NCBI GenBank assembly: GCA_015680685.1
Contig: MNCI01022355.1
Span: forward strand, 711,075-768,605
DNA: 57,531 nucleotides
From: Gnetum montanum
Taxonomy: Eukaryota; Streptophyta; Gnetopsida; Gnetales; Gnetaceae
Direction of reading: 5' to 3'
A program made the position numbers and the translations under genes. Positions 1 through 11,445 of the stretch are shown one piece after another. How positions within the stretch are numbered: position 1 is the first letter of the stretch; the number at the start of each line of letters is the position of its first letter. The notes below the pieces were generated by a model, which saw only the letters and a program-made list of their open reading frames with translations, searched no databases and had not been told where the DNA came from.

Positions 1-61
1 GCGATATCGCAGGAGAAGACGCGATATCGCGGCAGCTGCGATATCGCGTACACGATATCGT
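1..61. repeat. GCGATATCGC palindrome array
   Basis: Four 10-bp palindromes occur in 61 bases: GCGATATCGC at 1-10, 21-30 and 38-47, and ACGATATCGT at 52-61. The same word, partly decayed, stands just inside both LTRs of Element 2 (about 5217-5265 and 11,453-11,480). This is probably the U3 part of a related LTR cut by the window edge, or a piece of it inside the leader of the minus-strand element to the right. No coding sequence is visible here. Confidence 0.6.
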
Positions 62-297
62 GGCACATGCAAGTCGTGTCTCATCAATGGACATCCCCTA
101 GTCTTCTTCATCACTAGTTTTGTAATTACCTCTTTATAGCTCTTTGGTAGGTGGTGATTTTCCTTTAAGTGAAACCATGTTGAAAATGTGACACTTATTA
201 AGTGTGTGTTCAAGTTTATTTAAGGATTATATGGTTTTACTATGAATTCTTAATACAATGAACTTTGTAAAATCAACTACTTAGCACACATTGACTA
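62..297 (-). mobile_element. Leader region of a minus-strand Athila-like element
   Basis: AT-rich noncoding DNA. Read on the minus strand it lies directly downstream of a degenerate PBS and resembles the first bases of the Element 2 leader (a GTGCTAA type stretch shortly after the PBS). The rest of the element lies left of the window. No ORF is supported. Confidence 0.45.
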
Positions 298-315
298 TCC
301 CTAGTAATGGCACCA
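298..315 (-). other. Degenerate tRNA-Asp type primer binding site
   Basis: On the minus strand this reads TGGTGCCATTACTAGGGA, 14 of 18 matches to the intact site of Element 2. It follows the LTR end CATCA by one base. Athila-like elements are known to use a PBS complementary to tRNA-Asp. Confidence 0.7.
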
Positions 316-316
316 A

Positions 317-1211
317 TGATGAGTGGTGGAGCCATCTAACACCCAATCATATAAGTTATGACTATTCACATGCAACCCAATCATAATTCCTAGATAGACA
401 ATGTTAGGATGCTAGTAATTGAGTTTAGTTCAAGACTATTGTCTTCCCACATGAAGCTAGTGAAGTACAAGTGTATGGTTTAGCTCATCATGAGGCATAT
501 GATAGTTGACATTGTAAGGCCTAAAATATTCCTAAGTGTAGCCATAATGGAAAGAAAGTAATTGCTAAGTCTAAGTAATAATAGAAATGTAAATCTACTC
601 TAGCTTATGGTGATGAGAGTCTATTCCTAATTTTTCATGCACACCTTGGGCTTGGTGTAACCATTACTGGGTTACCAAGTGTTATGCTACTAAGCATACC
701 AAGCAATAACACTAATGGGCTTACCAAACGATTACTCTTAAGTGCTTGAAATTAGTCGTATTCATTCTAGTTAATGATGATAAGCAAAAGTAAAGTACTT
801 TGGAAAAGTAAAACATTAAGTTATAAAATAGGAAACATTATTCTAGGTAAAAATAATAAACACTAAGTGGATGCTGCAATGATGTGAAGCAATCTCAATC
901 TTTATTTCCATTCACAAATTATGCTCAAGTACAATTTGTTTGAATCAAGGCTTTGTTCAACTACTAGACATCACACTACAAGCAATTACTTTTATTGCTA
1001 ACACTACAAGATAAAATTGCAAGAGTTTTGATAAGGTGTGGAATGGAAAGTTAGTGGATCATGTGCTCAAGTATCATATGTATAGGGTTGCATACATCCT
1101 AAGACATTGTATCAATGATGACATGTCAAGGGAACCAACATCAGATCAACAACATCATTAATACGACATTGTTGCTACAATGTCACTTTGACCAAAAATT
1201 TCACTTCATCA
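317..1211 (-). mobile_element. 5' LTR of a minus-strand Athila-like element
   Basis: Read on the minus strand the LTR begins TGATGAA, ends ACTCATCA and is followed by the PBS, so it is a 5' LTR. Its sequence resembles the LTR of Element B at 46,651-47,558, clearest in the terminal 100 bases and in the short words ending in CCAAGCAATAACAC. The internal part lies outside the window. The right boundary (1211) is inferred from the terminal TTCATCA. Confidence 0.65.
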
Positions 1212-1223
1212 ACTATGAAAGAT

Positions 1224-2145
1224 TGATGAAGCATCAAAGTATCGCATTGATGGACCCTCGTTAACATGGCCTCATCAATAGGCTCCCATCGACATAGCCG
1301 CATCTAAGTGATGTTGCCCCATTGATGGGGCCACATCGACATAGCATTTTCTACATCTATGGGGCCCTATTGACGTAGCTCCATAATAAATTCTATAAAT
1401 ACATGCTCACTAGCTAAGTTTATTGGAATCAATTCATAGTTGTATTAGAGCTCTTATAGTTTTACCATTTAAGAATTAGAATATTTCTCTGAGTGCCTCC
1501 AACAGGAGTTAGAAAGTGTACAGATCTTTATTCAAGCACTATTATACCTAAACACACTAGTGTGAATAGCAATAAAGGAAAGCCTTTTGATCAAAATTTG
1601 TATCATTTAGAATAAATTAATGATTTATTTATGCATGTACTATTTTCCTTAATTATGTAATTAGTTAAGCTAAATAGATTAAACACATAAGTACATCTGC
1701 TTCGAGCATAAACACATATTCACTTGGTAATCTCAATAGTGTTATTGCTTGGTTCACCCAGTAGCATAGCACTTGGTAATCCCAGTAGCAAATACATTGG
1801 TTCAGGACATGTATGGAAAGTGGAACCAGATACTTATGTTATGATTAGTTAGAGATTAGTTCATTAGTTAAATTAAATTAGTTGTTAAATTACTTCACTT
1901 CTCTATTTTTAAGCACCAAGAACATAAAACATAAAATAATAAAAATCATATTCCTCAATTACACTTAACTATGCCTTTGTACATCACAGGTGTAATTGGG
2001 AAGAAAATGAATGATTGTTAGGGAAAAGTTCACTTCCTAGAGGCTAGTGTACTGGAATACATGGAGTCCACAAAATTCGACCAGATCACACGTGAATGCT
2101 CAGTGATTCATATGGTTGAGCATAGGGGTACTCGCTACTCATCCT
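1224..2145 (+). mobile_element. Lone plus-strand Athila-like LTR
   Basis: It starts TGATGAAGC, has a U3 full of CATTGATGG and CATCGACATAGC words, a TATA-type CTATAAATAC near 1395, and ends in the terminal block shared with other LTRs here (GGTTGAGCATAGGGGTACTC). It abuts the 5' LTR of Element 1 with no internal sequence. It lacks the TTAATTAATTAAGCTAAATAG duplication that both Element 1 LTRs share, so it is not a third LTR of Element 1. The last bases read CATCCT instead of CATCA. Confidence 0.7.
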
Positions 2146-3067
2146 TGATGAAGCATCAAAGTGTTGTGTTAATAGGCCTCCATTGACATGGCCTTATTGA
2201 TGGGCCCTCATTGATGCAAACCCATCTACGTGATGTTGCCCCATAGATGAGGTTGTGTTAACATAGTGTTTGCTGAATCTATGGGAGCCTGTTGACATAG
2301 CTTCATAATAAAATCTATAAATATGCACTCACTAGCTATGTTTATGAGTCAAGTCATAGTTGTAGTAGAGCTCTTGTAGTTTTGTGATTTGAGAGTTAGA
2401 ATATTTCTCTCAGTGCCTATAGCAAGAGTCAAAAAGTATATGGATCTTTATTTGAGCATTGTTGTACCTGAACACACTAGTGTGAATGGCAATAAAGATG
2501 AGCCTTTTAATCAAACATGCAACACTTAGAATAGATTAATAATTTATTTATGCATTTACTATTTCCATTAATTATGTAATTAATTAAGCTAAATAGCTTT
2601 GATTAATTATTTAATTAATTAAGCTAAATAGATTAAACACATAAGTATGACCATTTCAAGTGTAAACATGTATTCACATGGTAATCCCAATAGCATTATT
2701 ACTTAGTTCATCTAGTAGCATAGTGTTTGTTAATCCCAATAGCAGATATGTGGGTTCAGGATGTGTATAGAAAGTGGGACCAGATACTTATGTTAGAATT
2801 AGTTAGAGATTAGTTTATTAGTTAAATAAATTAGTTATTAAATTACTTCACTTCTCTATTTTTAAGAATCAAGAACATAATACATAAAATAATAAAACTC
2901 ATATGCCTCAATTACACTTAACCATGTCTTTGTACATCACAAGTATAATTGGGAAGACAATGAATGATTATGTACTAGAATACATAGAGTCCATGAAATT
3001 TGACTACATCGCACGTGAATGCTTAGTGATTCATATGGTTGAGTGTAGGGGTACTCGTTGCTCATCA
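2146..3067 (+). mobile_element. 5' LTR of Element 1
   Basis: Starts TGATGAAGC and ends GCTCATCA. U3 (about 2160-2300) holds repeated CATTGATG, CATCTACG and CCATAGATG words. A TATA-type CTATAAATATG follows near 2318. The terminal block GTTGAGTGTAGGGGTAC is shared with other Athila-like LTRs in the window. Confidence 0.8.
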
Positions 3068-3068
3068 T

Positions 3069-3086
3069 TGGTGTCATTGTTGGGGA
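3069..3086 (+). other. tRNA-Asp type primer binding site of Element 1
   Basis: TGGTGTCATTGTTGGGGA, one base after the LTR. It differs from the intact site of Element 2 at four positions, each a transition (C to T or G to A). Confidence 0.8.
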
Positions 3087-3239
3087 CTCATTTTTTTTGA
3101 AATGTATGCTATATAGGTTTAGTGAACATCACAAATATTGTTGGACAAACCCTAAGGTTAAAATCATTCTCACAATAAATATAATCACGTAAGCACATTA
3201 ATATCTTATTTGTATTGAAAAATGTCTTATTCTCATAGG

Positions 3240-5203
3240 TGTGCTGATACTATACTGCCAATCCCTCAAGAATGCAAGATGGTGTATACTCATCCATATG
3301 AGTATGTATCTGACTTCACCTTCATCCTACATTAGGATGAACAACTACGATGGAATGATATGGAAGGCAACATTATAATTCCTCCCGATCGATTTATGCC
3401 TAGGATGCCACTTCAAACTCCTAGGAGGTTGGGCATCCATAATTTTCAAGAGGAGTACATTATGCATGATTATGACTACTAGGACTACCATCCCACTAAA
3501 ACACAACACATGAAAGATCAACACTAAGAGAAGCACCATGAGGTTATGAAGGGAAAATGGTTCACCAATCCCTTGTTCTTGCTTAATCAAAATGATAATG
3601 AAGATCCTCCCTCTAGGGGTTCTCAACAGAAAGATTCTCCACCTCTTATTATTGGTGATGGGGGTGTGGCCCTAAATTTACAATCTACTATTAACAATCC
3701 AGGTTTAGGTAAAAGTGGAAGTCAAGATAGGGGCTTGAACAAGTATCAAGATGACAAAAAAGCTGACAAACATGGTAGTGATAACTGAAGGGGAATTGGC
3801 AGACATCATGATGGTGGTAGTCATTCTCCTTCTTCACCCTCTTCATTTGCATGTTTTTCTTCTTCCTCTTCTGGCTTTGAAAAATGCTGTAGAAAGAACA
3901 ACCATGATGAAGGTGAGCAATAGGACAATAATGATGATCACTAGGCCCATCATAAACAAAGGAGTAGTAGAGGACATCATTGATATCAACAAAATAATGA
4001 TGATGATGAGCCTTTGCTGGTAACTCAAAGCATGCTAAATATAGTAAAGGCCATAAAGATTCTAACTAGGCATGTGAAAGATAGTTGGAATAGATGACTT
4101 GATATGAACAACATTCCAGGATTTGAGGGGGGATATAACTCTAATCCACAAACACATCTTTAAGTTTTCCATGATGCATCTACCTTAGAAAATATTGAAA
4201 GTGATTGGTAGAAATTAAAGCTATTTCCCAGGATACTCATCAAGGAAACAAAAAGCCTGTACTAATCCTTGGAGCCAGAATCCATCTATAGGTGGAGTAT
4301 AATGCTAGAGTTATTTAATGATAACTATTAGACATACTTCCAAGTGTCTAATTTAAGAAGGAAAATCCAAGGATGGAAGTAAGGAAACTATGAAATCTTG
4401 GACGCATCCATGAGAAGATACTATTCTCTCATACACTGATGCCCTGGACATGGTTATTCTTAGTGGAAACAACTTCATCATATCATTAGTGGACTTAGAT
4501 CGGAAATGAGGAGAACTTTTGGGGTTGATGCCTAAGGGAGACTATTAAAACTCTAGGCCTATCAAATCAAAAGGTTAATTAAGTAGGTAGCAAAAGAAGA
4601 AGAAGAGTTGAGGAAACATGAAAGTGCTAAAGAATACAACATGGATCCTTCCATCAAAAATAGAGAAGTCCAATTTTGTGAGAGTGAGGAAGAATCACCA
4701 CTTGATGAGGTGGTGAATAGAAAGATCTTGCCAATTCAAAAATCTATATGAAATTTTTTCCAAGGTAGATAAAATGTGAAATTTATTGAATGAAAAATTT
4801 CAAATTTCTCTAAAAATCACTAAAGAATCAAGAGAGCAAAGTAGTGATCATAACTGCAGGAGGTGAAAAGAAGCTAAATGTGAGAAAATTTGTTGTAGAA
4901 GATGAAGCTGTGAAAACTGAATTAGATGATGATGATGGATGTGACATCTACTAATATGAACATCCTAAGGGATGTTTCCCCATTGTGTCACACTTACAAG
5001 AGTCTAGGTTGTATGCTCTAAATCCATAACTAGCAAAAAGGCAAACACCCAGAACATTGCCTTATCCTCAACATAATCATAGGTATTCCATTAGAAACAA
5101 TAATATTATCCAAGTGGAACTCTACTACAACTATACAACAAATACCAATAATGGCACTACCCACAATTGTGGGGGATCTCACCACCAAGGAAGTAGTACC
5201 CTT
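3240..5203 (+). pseudogene. Gag pseudogene of Element 1, 5' part
   Basis: Structural Gag polyprotein remnant. The frame containing 3546-3788 runs on to about 4750 with many stops. An N-terminal segment (3260-3540) matches Element 2 gag. A low-complexity Ser/His/Asp-rich linker follows at 3780-4010. The retrotransposon gag core lies at about 4100-4400, with recognisable KLKLFPR, SLEPESI and MLELFNDNY words. A charged Glu/Lys-rich stretch follows (about 4560-4740), then a cysteine segment (about 4930-4990). Element 2 interrupts the frame at 5204-5208; the rest resumes at 12,214. Most stops are TAG where Element 2 or Element 6 has Gln, Trp or Tyr. Confidence 0.75.
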
Positions 5204-5208
5204 ATAGG
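5204..5208 (+). repeat. Target site duplication, left copy
   Basis: ATAGG directly before the Element 2 5' LTR, identical to 12,209-12,213. Confidence 0.9.
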
Positions 5209-5991
5209 TGATGGGACGTGATATCGCGTCATCCCCCACCATATCGCATACATGATATCGCGGTGCATCACAAAATCTATAAATAAGAGGCAGCTCTCTC
5301 TTGTTTTTCATTCTAGGCCTAGACTGTAGAAAAACTCTGGCAGTTTGACTCTCCAAAGATAAAATATTTTCCATGTGCCCGCAGTAGGAGCTCCAAAGTG
5401 AATGGATCTTTATTCAAGTAAACATTGTACCTGAACACAAGTTTGTGTATGCCAATAAAGACGAGCTTCTTGGATAAACCTTGCAGTGCATGGAATAGGC
5501 TAATTAGGACTTTATTTATTGTTTTTCATTTAATGATTTATTAGTAATTAAATCTCTCTCAACCCTTCTCTTCTAGTTAAGTACCGCAGTACGACCACTT
5601 CAAGCACGTGCATTACTTGTGGTGATCCCAACAATGATTAGCGTTTGGTAGCCACGGTTGCATTGGTTCAAGGTATGAACGGTAAGTGGGAATGGATGCT
5701 AACGCTAGGTTAATTAAGGCTTATTTAGTTAGTTTAAGTTAGTTAATTAGTTCTTCAACCCTTCACCTCACTATCATAGGAGATAAAATAGAAAAGGTAT
5801 AAAAATCATATACCTCAGACTTACTTAACCATACACCATGACAACTACAAGTAAGTCTAGGAAGACAACAAATAGTTAACCTTAAGTGTTCCATGAGGCA
5901 TGTAGGCACTTAGTCTACAGAGTTCGACCGAATTGTGCATGTTACACTCGTATTCGTATGGTTGAGTGTAGGGGTACCTCGCTACTCATCA
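5209..5991 (+). mobile_element. 5' LTR of Element 2
   Basis: Starts TGATGGGACG and ends CTACTCATCA. U3 is very short and contains three GATATCGC-type words (about 5219-5265), then CTATAAATAAGAGG as TATA box near 5276. R and U5 end in GTTGAGTGTAGGGGTACC. It is 20 bases longer than the 3' LTR, mainly because of one extra GATATCGC-type unit. Confidence 0.88.
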
Positions 5992-5992
5992 T

Positions 5993-6010
5993 TGGTGCCG
6001 TTGCCGGGGA
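5993..6010 (+). other. tRNA-Asp type primer binding site of Element 2
   Basis: TGGTGCCGTTGCCGGGGA, the least decayed PBS of the Athila-like elements in the window. It is one base after the LTR end and is used here as the reference. Confidence 0.88.
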
Positions 6011-6134
6011 CTAAGTGTTTGTGCGCTAAATAGAACATAGGATATTACTCACATAGTTGGGAGCTTAAACAAACCTTAGGGTTAATCAAATGAAAAATTA
6101 TATAATGTTCAAATAGCACACTGATTAAGACATC

Positions 6135-8420
6135 ATGTCTTCTTCTTCTTCTCACAAGAGCACTTCACTTAGGAATCATACAAAGAATAGTCGGTAATCA
6201 GAAACACATTACCTTAATCAGCCAGTTCCTCAACAATATAGGTTGACATATGCTCATCTCGATGAGTATATACCAAAATTTACTTTTATCCTCCATCAAG
6301 ATGAATAGATGCACTAGAGAGACCTGCAAGGTAACATAGTGTTACCTCCAGATCGTGCAGTCCCCAACATGCTCCTCCGTGCTTTGGCACAGACTGGCAT
6401 GACTCAGCTCTATGCTGAATACGTTGTGGTAGATTTTGACATGAGGGATTACCATCCTACATTTGCACAACATATGAGGGACTCAAGGTAGGAGAGCCAA
6501 CATACACTGTTGAAGGGCAAAGAAGTCTAGCACGTCCTAAGTGAAATTGGCAATGGTGAACCACTTATAACTGGTTCACTATCGAAAGATGTTCCCCCTC
6601 CTAACAATAGTGAGGAGGTGGGGTATCAGAACCTATACTCCATGATACATAACCCTAGTTCTGACCCCCATGAACACCAGCTATTCACAGAGGGAACAAC
6701 AACAAATGACAAGGATGGGCACTCAGATTGTCACCATGATCAGGGTCGAAGCCACAGAAGAGAAGGCAAGAAACATCACCATGGCAAGGGTTATCCTTCT
6801 TCTTCGCCTTCATCACATCACTCACCCTCTCCTTCCACATCAGGGCATAATCATCAAGAGCATAATAGAGAGGATAGTGGTAGGCAAAATGAGAGACCTT
6901 GACGAAAGAGTCGAGAGCGAGGACAAGGGCATGAATGAAGGGAAAGTAGGGAACGGAGACATCATAGACATCATGAAAGAGACGATCATGATGAACCCCT
7001 ACTTGCCACCTGAAGCATTCTAAACATAACGTAGGTAGTAAGAATCCCAACAAGGCATTTAAAAGATAGTCGGATCAAATGCTTAGACATGAACAGCATC
7101 CCATGCTTCAAAGGGGGATACAACGCGGATCTGCAACATCATTTACAAGCATTCCATGATGCCTATGCCTTGCAAAACATAGAAAACAAGTGGCAAAAAC
7201 TAAAGTTGTTTCCCAGGACACTCATCAAGGAAGCAAAGAGTTAGTACCAGTCCTTAGAACTGAAAACCATCAGGAGGGAGTACAATGTTAGAACTCTTCA
7301 ACGATAAGTATCAGACGTACTCCAGAGTGTCTAATTTGTGTAAGCAGATCCAAGGATGGAAGCAAGGTACTCATGAACCCTTGGATGCTACCATGGGTTG
7401 CTACTACGCATTGTTACATCATTGCCCTGGCCATGGTTATGCACAATGGAATCAACTTCGCCATCTCATAGATGAGCTAAGGTATGAAACTAGGAGAACC
7501 CTTGGGACTTATGCCCAAGGGAGACTATCAGAACTTAGATCCCATGAAGTTCATCGCTTGTTGGAGCAAGTAGCCAAAGAAGAAGAGGAGCTACGAAAAA
7601 GGGAAAATGCAAAAGAATATAACCGTGATCCCTCTCTTCGAAAGAAGGGAGTGAGATTTTGCGATGAAGAGGATGAGTCACCACTTCAAGAGTTGGTGAA
7701 CAGAAAAACCTTGCCCCGCTTCAAAAGCTAACAATGGAGGTAGTGGCTAAGGTATATGAAGTATGGAGCTCCTTAGACAGTAAAATTAAAACTATCCTAA
7801 AGATTGTAGAGTAGTCTAAGAAGCAGAGAGACTCTGGCCCTACACTTGACAAGGGTAAGGGGAAAATGAACATCTCCGATGAGGTTGTGGACTCAGGCAC
7901 AGACGATGATGGTGGATGTGAGATCTGCCACTATGACCATCCTAAGGGATGTTGTCCAATCATCTTACATCTAAAAGAGTTTTGGGTGTATGCACTTAAC
8001 CCAAGACTCAACAGACAATAGACACCTCGTAGGTTACCTTATCCTCAAGGTAACCCAAGATAGTTCCACCAACCGTTGACATACTATCCAAGTGGAACTC
8101 CACCACAATCCATCGAATAACATCAGCAGTGGCAACACCCATAGTTATGGGGGATGCCACTACCAAAACAGTAGTACCCTTACCAGCAGCCAAACCCATA
8201 TGGATACTACATGCAGCAGCTAATTTCTCCAAGTGACTCCATGGGTCACACAACTCCCCAATGTCACTACCAAGTTCGAGAGTACTTTAGAAGGACTCCT
8301 TCTCCTTTGGGAGATGCTCCATACCCATACCATCCTCCTACTCCATCTTCACCTCTTCCACCTGTAATTCCCATAACTCCTACTCCAACAATGCAAGGGG
8401 AACTCCCTACTCAACCGCAG
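6135..8420 (+). pseudogene. Gag pseudogene of Element 2
   Basis: The frame opens with ATG at 6135 (MSSSSSHKSTS) 124 bases after the PBS and can be followed to about 7280 through stops, with 6618-6902 the longest open stretch. A Ser/His/Arg-rich linker lies at about 6700-6960. The Gag core (about 7080-7450) has KLKLFPRTLI and SLELKTI, then a one-base frameshift just before 7285. The next open stretch, 7285-7731, is 148 residues long with MLELFNDKYQTY at its start and a Glu/Lys/Arg-rich, probably helical C-terminal half. A Cys/His segment reading CEICHYDHPKGCCP follows at about 7920; it is not a canonical CCHC knuckle. A Pro-rich tail (8211-8423) ends in PITPTPTMQGE. Nonfunctional. Confidence 0.8.
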
Positions 8421-8539
8421 TAACGCAACACTACGAGAGCCATAACCATCCAACCCGCTGCTGGTTCTGACAACTGTGAAAAGAGAAGACCCTTCTTCAG
8501 AACCAAAATCCCAGACAAGCTCTCACAACAACAAGCACT

Positions 8540-9423
8540 TGAGTCTGTGAACACTCCTTTGACACATAGGACTTCAGAGCTTCCTTCCTTACATCAACAG
8601 AGCTTAACGTATACGGTTATGTTAACACATACCATAACCAACTGGATCAAGGTAGGCCACCTTCCCAAGAAACTATCTAACCCTAGAAGTCCATTAATCT
8701 ACCTCCAAGTTGCCATAAATGAACTACATAAGGCTCTTCTTAACTCAGGTTCTGGAGTCAACTTAATTTCATGAGAAATTTATCAAGCCTGGAACCTACC
8801 CCAACTTAATAAGAGCAACATTCAACTAGAGCTAGCAGACCAGTCCATCACCATTCCCTTGGGATTGGTGGAGGAAATCATTACCACTGTGTGCGTTTTG
8901 TCTTACCCAGCTAATTTCCTAGTGATTGAAGTTAACAATGACAAAGGGGACTTCCCAATTATAATGGGAAGGGCATGGCTAAGTACAGTACACGCATGCC
9001 TAGGAATTCATGATTTTTCCTTGGAAATTACTAAGGTAAACATTTATGGAAAGATCGAGAAGAGGAAAATTTCATGCATCACATACAGTGATTCATCAAG
9101 TGATGACATGGAGGAATGCACAACACCTCCTCCATGTAAAAGGTGTGCCCTTGGAATTTTGAACCAAAGATGCCTATATGTAGCAACCACACAACAAGTA
9201 GTAGACACCCCGTGGTTGAAAGCTACTAGGAAGAGCAACCGACAAATATGCATGGAACAAACTAAGGAAACAACCCATGCCAACAATGAAGGCATAGATA
9301 CGTTGGAATATGAGCGTTGCCAACTTCCACCCCTTAACCTAAGATCATCAATTGGGAGAAGTTGGACACTTTTAAGAAATTTAAACAGGCGCTCATTATT
9401 TCGGATCTCTCCCTCTCTATTTA
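8540..9423 (+). pseudogene. Aspartic protease pseudogene of Element 2
   Basis: Retropepsin-like domain. The active-site loop (about 8735-8770) reads LLNSGSGVNLIS, so the expected catalytic Asp of D-S-G is Asn. A TGA follows at once. The second half is open (8859-9452): NFLVIEVNNDKGDFPIIMGR and AWLSTVHACLGIHD match the Element 1 copy, which retains D-S-G. The protein should then run into RT; instead the sequence passes within about 150 bases to the PPT-like motif and noncoding DNA found after integrase in Element 1. This marks the pol deletion point. Confidence 0.75.
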
Positions 9424-9439
9424 GTCATGGGGGAGATGG
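9423..9439 (+). other. Internal PPT-like motif of Element 2
   Basis: AGTCATGGGGGAGATGG. It matches the core of the true 3' PPT (AGTCATGGGGGTA) but is 2 kb upstream of the LTR. Equivalent copies: 16,267-16,282 (Element 1), 31,585-31,600 (Element 6) and 52,261-52,276 on the minus strand (Element B). Confidence 0.6.
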
Positions 9440-10888
9440 CCACCTATGCTAATCATTTGGGGCCCTTAGTTCTTTTTAATTTTTTTTTTACACATTTTTG
9501 TTTTACACATTTTTGTTTTCCATGTTTTTGTTTTACACATTTTTGTCTTACACTTTTTTGTTTTACAAATTTCCTTAACTTTTCTTGTTTGTTTTTAAAA
9601 CAAATTTCTTTAACTTTTCTTGTTTTTGTTTTACATCACCATTATACTTTTCCATTTTTTGTGTGTGTGTGTGTGTGTGATCCACCTTGTAAGTTTGTCA
9701 CCCAATAAGTGTTCTTCATGAAGGTATGAACTATTTTCATATTGATTGCTAATGTTTGGTTTTTACCTTTAAGTCATGATGTTGAGACTAAGGTATGTTT
9801 CTTTTGATATGGTAGGCAATGAGTTCACTCCATCCATTCATCCACAAGTTTCTATGGTCTCTCTCAGCTTGGAAATGTACAGTCCCTTCTAAATAAGAAC
9901 TATTAACAAATCGGTAACTGGGAATTTCTCAAACTAAGGAAGGACTCAAGGATTGAAAAGGGTGTGACTTCAAGGGAACTTGATGCTTTTGTGTTGGCCA
10001 TTCTCTTGGGTTCTTGGATGTTTTCTTCTTAAGTTTTCTTACCATTTTGATGTTACCCAAGCATTGGAAAGCTGAGCAATAAAAATAACAAAGTATTTAC
10101 ATGGTGTGGTTATCATGCAGAAACACATAAAAAAAAGAGAAAAAAAAGAAAAAAAAGAGAAAAAAAAGAAAAGAAAAAAAGAAGTGAGAATTCAAAGCAC
10201 ATCCCTTAGACCAAATAATTTCTTGGGCTACAAGCATTGGTTATGGAACTAAAAAATGTTCCCTCTAACTAAGGCCCTTCTCACTTCCCATTCTCTCCTC
10301 CTTGTTTCGTTGAAATGGTGGTGGCTCTTGAGTGAAGGCATTCTTGTTACTTCAAGAGGATGGATTAGCTGAATACATTAATGCGAAGTCACTGGAAGTG
10401 ATTTTTTTGAGGCTAGACTTGGAATGGGATCTGCTAGGTCACATTAACCATGAAATATACAAGGGACTGTACACCACCTTGTTCTTGGGATTCCATTCCA
10501 TTCTCTTCTCTCCACCCTTCTCTCCATTGTTCACCCCATTGCCGGTTGTATCATTAGTGTATATATTTTGGTTGATGCATTATTTTCTTTTTGGTAAATT
10601 CTTGCAGTTAAGACTTTAACTCTTGTTCCAAATGACATTCCCAAAGCCTACGGACTCTTTGAATGTGGGTTTGTCAGGGCATTAAGGGCATGAGCCTGCT
10701 TTGGGGAGGACCCACTAACACTCCTCTTTGGTGCATTAGTTAAATTATTTTCCTTAACATTTTTGTAATCTATATTATTTTTTTCATTTCCATCTTGACA
10801 TCCATTTCATCAATGTTATCGTTATCTCTTTTTCTCTATCTTTTTTGTTCTTTTTCTTTCTCCATTCTATCGCTACCGGAGGTTCGCG
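9440..10888 (+). other. Noncoding 3' region of Element 2 with simple repeats
   Basis: No gene. About six degenerate copies of a TTTTACACATTTTTGT unit lie at 9482-9600, a (GT)n run at about 9659-9680, and an A/G tract at about 10,126-10,184. The segment around 9960-10,000 (GGGTGTGACTTCAAGG) is shared with the post-integrase regions of Elements 1, 6 and B. Short open frames here (9427-9708, 10,332-10,619) encode only low-complexity peptides. Confidence 0.6.
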
Positions 10889-10904
10889 ATTAGTCATGGG
10901 GGTA
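10889..10904 (+). other. Second internal PPT-like motif of Element 2
   Basis: ATTAGTCATGGGGGTA, followed by CGGGG. It is almost identical to the 3' PPT at 11,431-11,445 but 540 bases upstream, and equivalent to 50,505-50,520 (minus) in Element B, where it stands just before the extra ORF. Element 2 has no extra ORF between this motif and the PPT. Confidence 0.55.
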
Positions 10905-11371
10905 CGGGGCCTAATTTTTTCGATTTTCTCCTAACCCCTATACCTTCGGTAGCCATCAATACTATATTTCCAGATCCGTATCAACCATACCACAACCTAG
11001 CCAACGTACCTTTCACCGTAGCAAGGTATCAACTACATTGAAATTCATTTACCCTTACTAATGTAAGACTGTGTTGTGTGTGCTGATGGAAATCATGCAA
11101 TAACAGATTGGATCTGGGAGGAACACATGGAATGGAGTAGTGCTGAAGTAGCTATGCAAGGGGCAAGACTGATAGTGCGCTTACCGATGAACAATGAAAG
11201 GCACAATCTTGGCGTTGGCAATAGCAACACTTCTTTCTCTCTCTCTTTCTCAGCTGCCCAATGAGGCCTAATGTTAATGTAATAAGGTGTTCACTCTTGT
11301 TGTCATAAATACCAGTTGTATTTTGTTTTGTAATGATGATCCATTCACATGTCATCCCATTACTTTCATTT
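10905..11371 (+). other. Noncoding DNA of Element 2 before the PPT
   Basis: No supported gene. Short open frames at 11,076-11,264 and opposite have no recognisable relatives in the other elements. Confidence 0.4.
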
Positions 11372-11416
11372 GAGTCAATAATCCCATACCATCCCAATAT
11401 TTTATAAGGAACTTGA
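11372..11416 (+). other. Conserved pre-PPT motif, Element 2
   Basis: Contains GAGTCAATAATCCCATACC followed by CCCAATATTTTATAAGGAAC. The same block is found just upstream of the PPT in Elements 1, 6, B and C. Confidence 0.6.
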
Positions 11417-11430
11417 GGATGAGTTTTTAT

Positions 11431-11445
11431 TCAGTCATGGGGGTA
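11431..11445 (+). other. Polypurine tract of Element 2
   Basis: TCAGTCATGGGGGTA immediately before the 3' LTR (TGATGGCG). Expected site of plus-strand priming. Confidence 0.8.

Noticed and set aside
9659-9680. GT dinucleotide run considered as a regulatory Z-DNA element
   Set aside because: An ordinary microsatellite in dead retroelement DNA.
9427-9708. 93-codon open frame, Phe-rich
   Set aside because: Translation of a TTTTACACATTTTTG repeat; low complexity and starts at the PPT-like motif.
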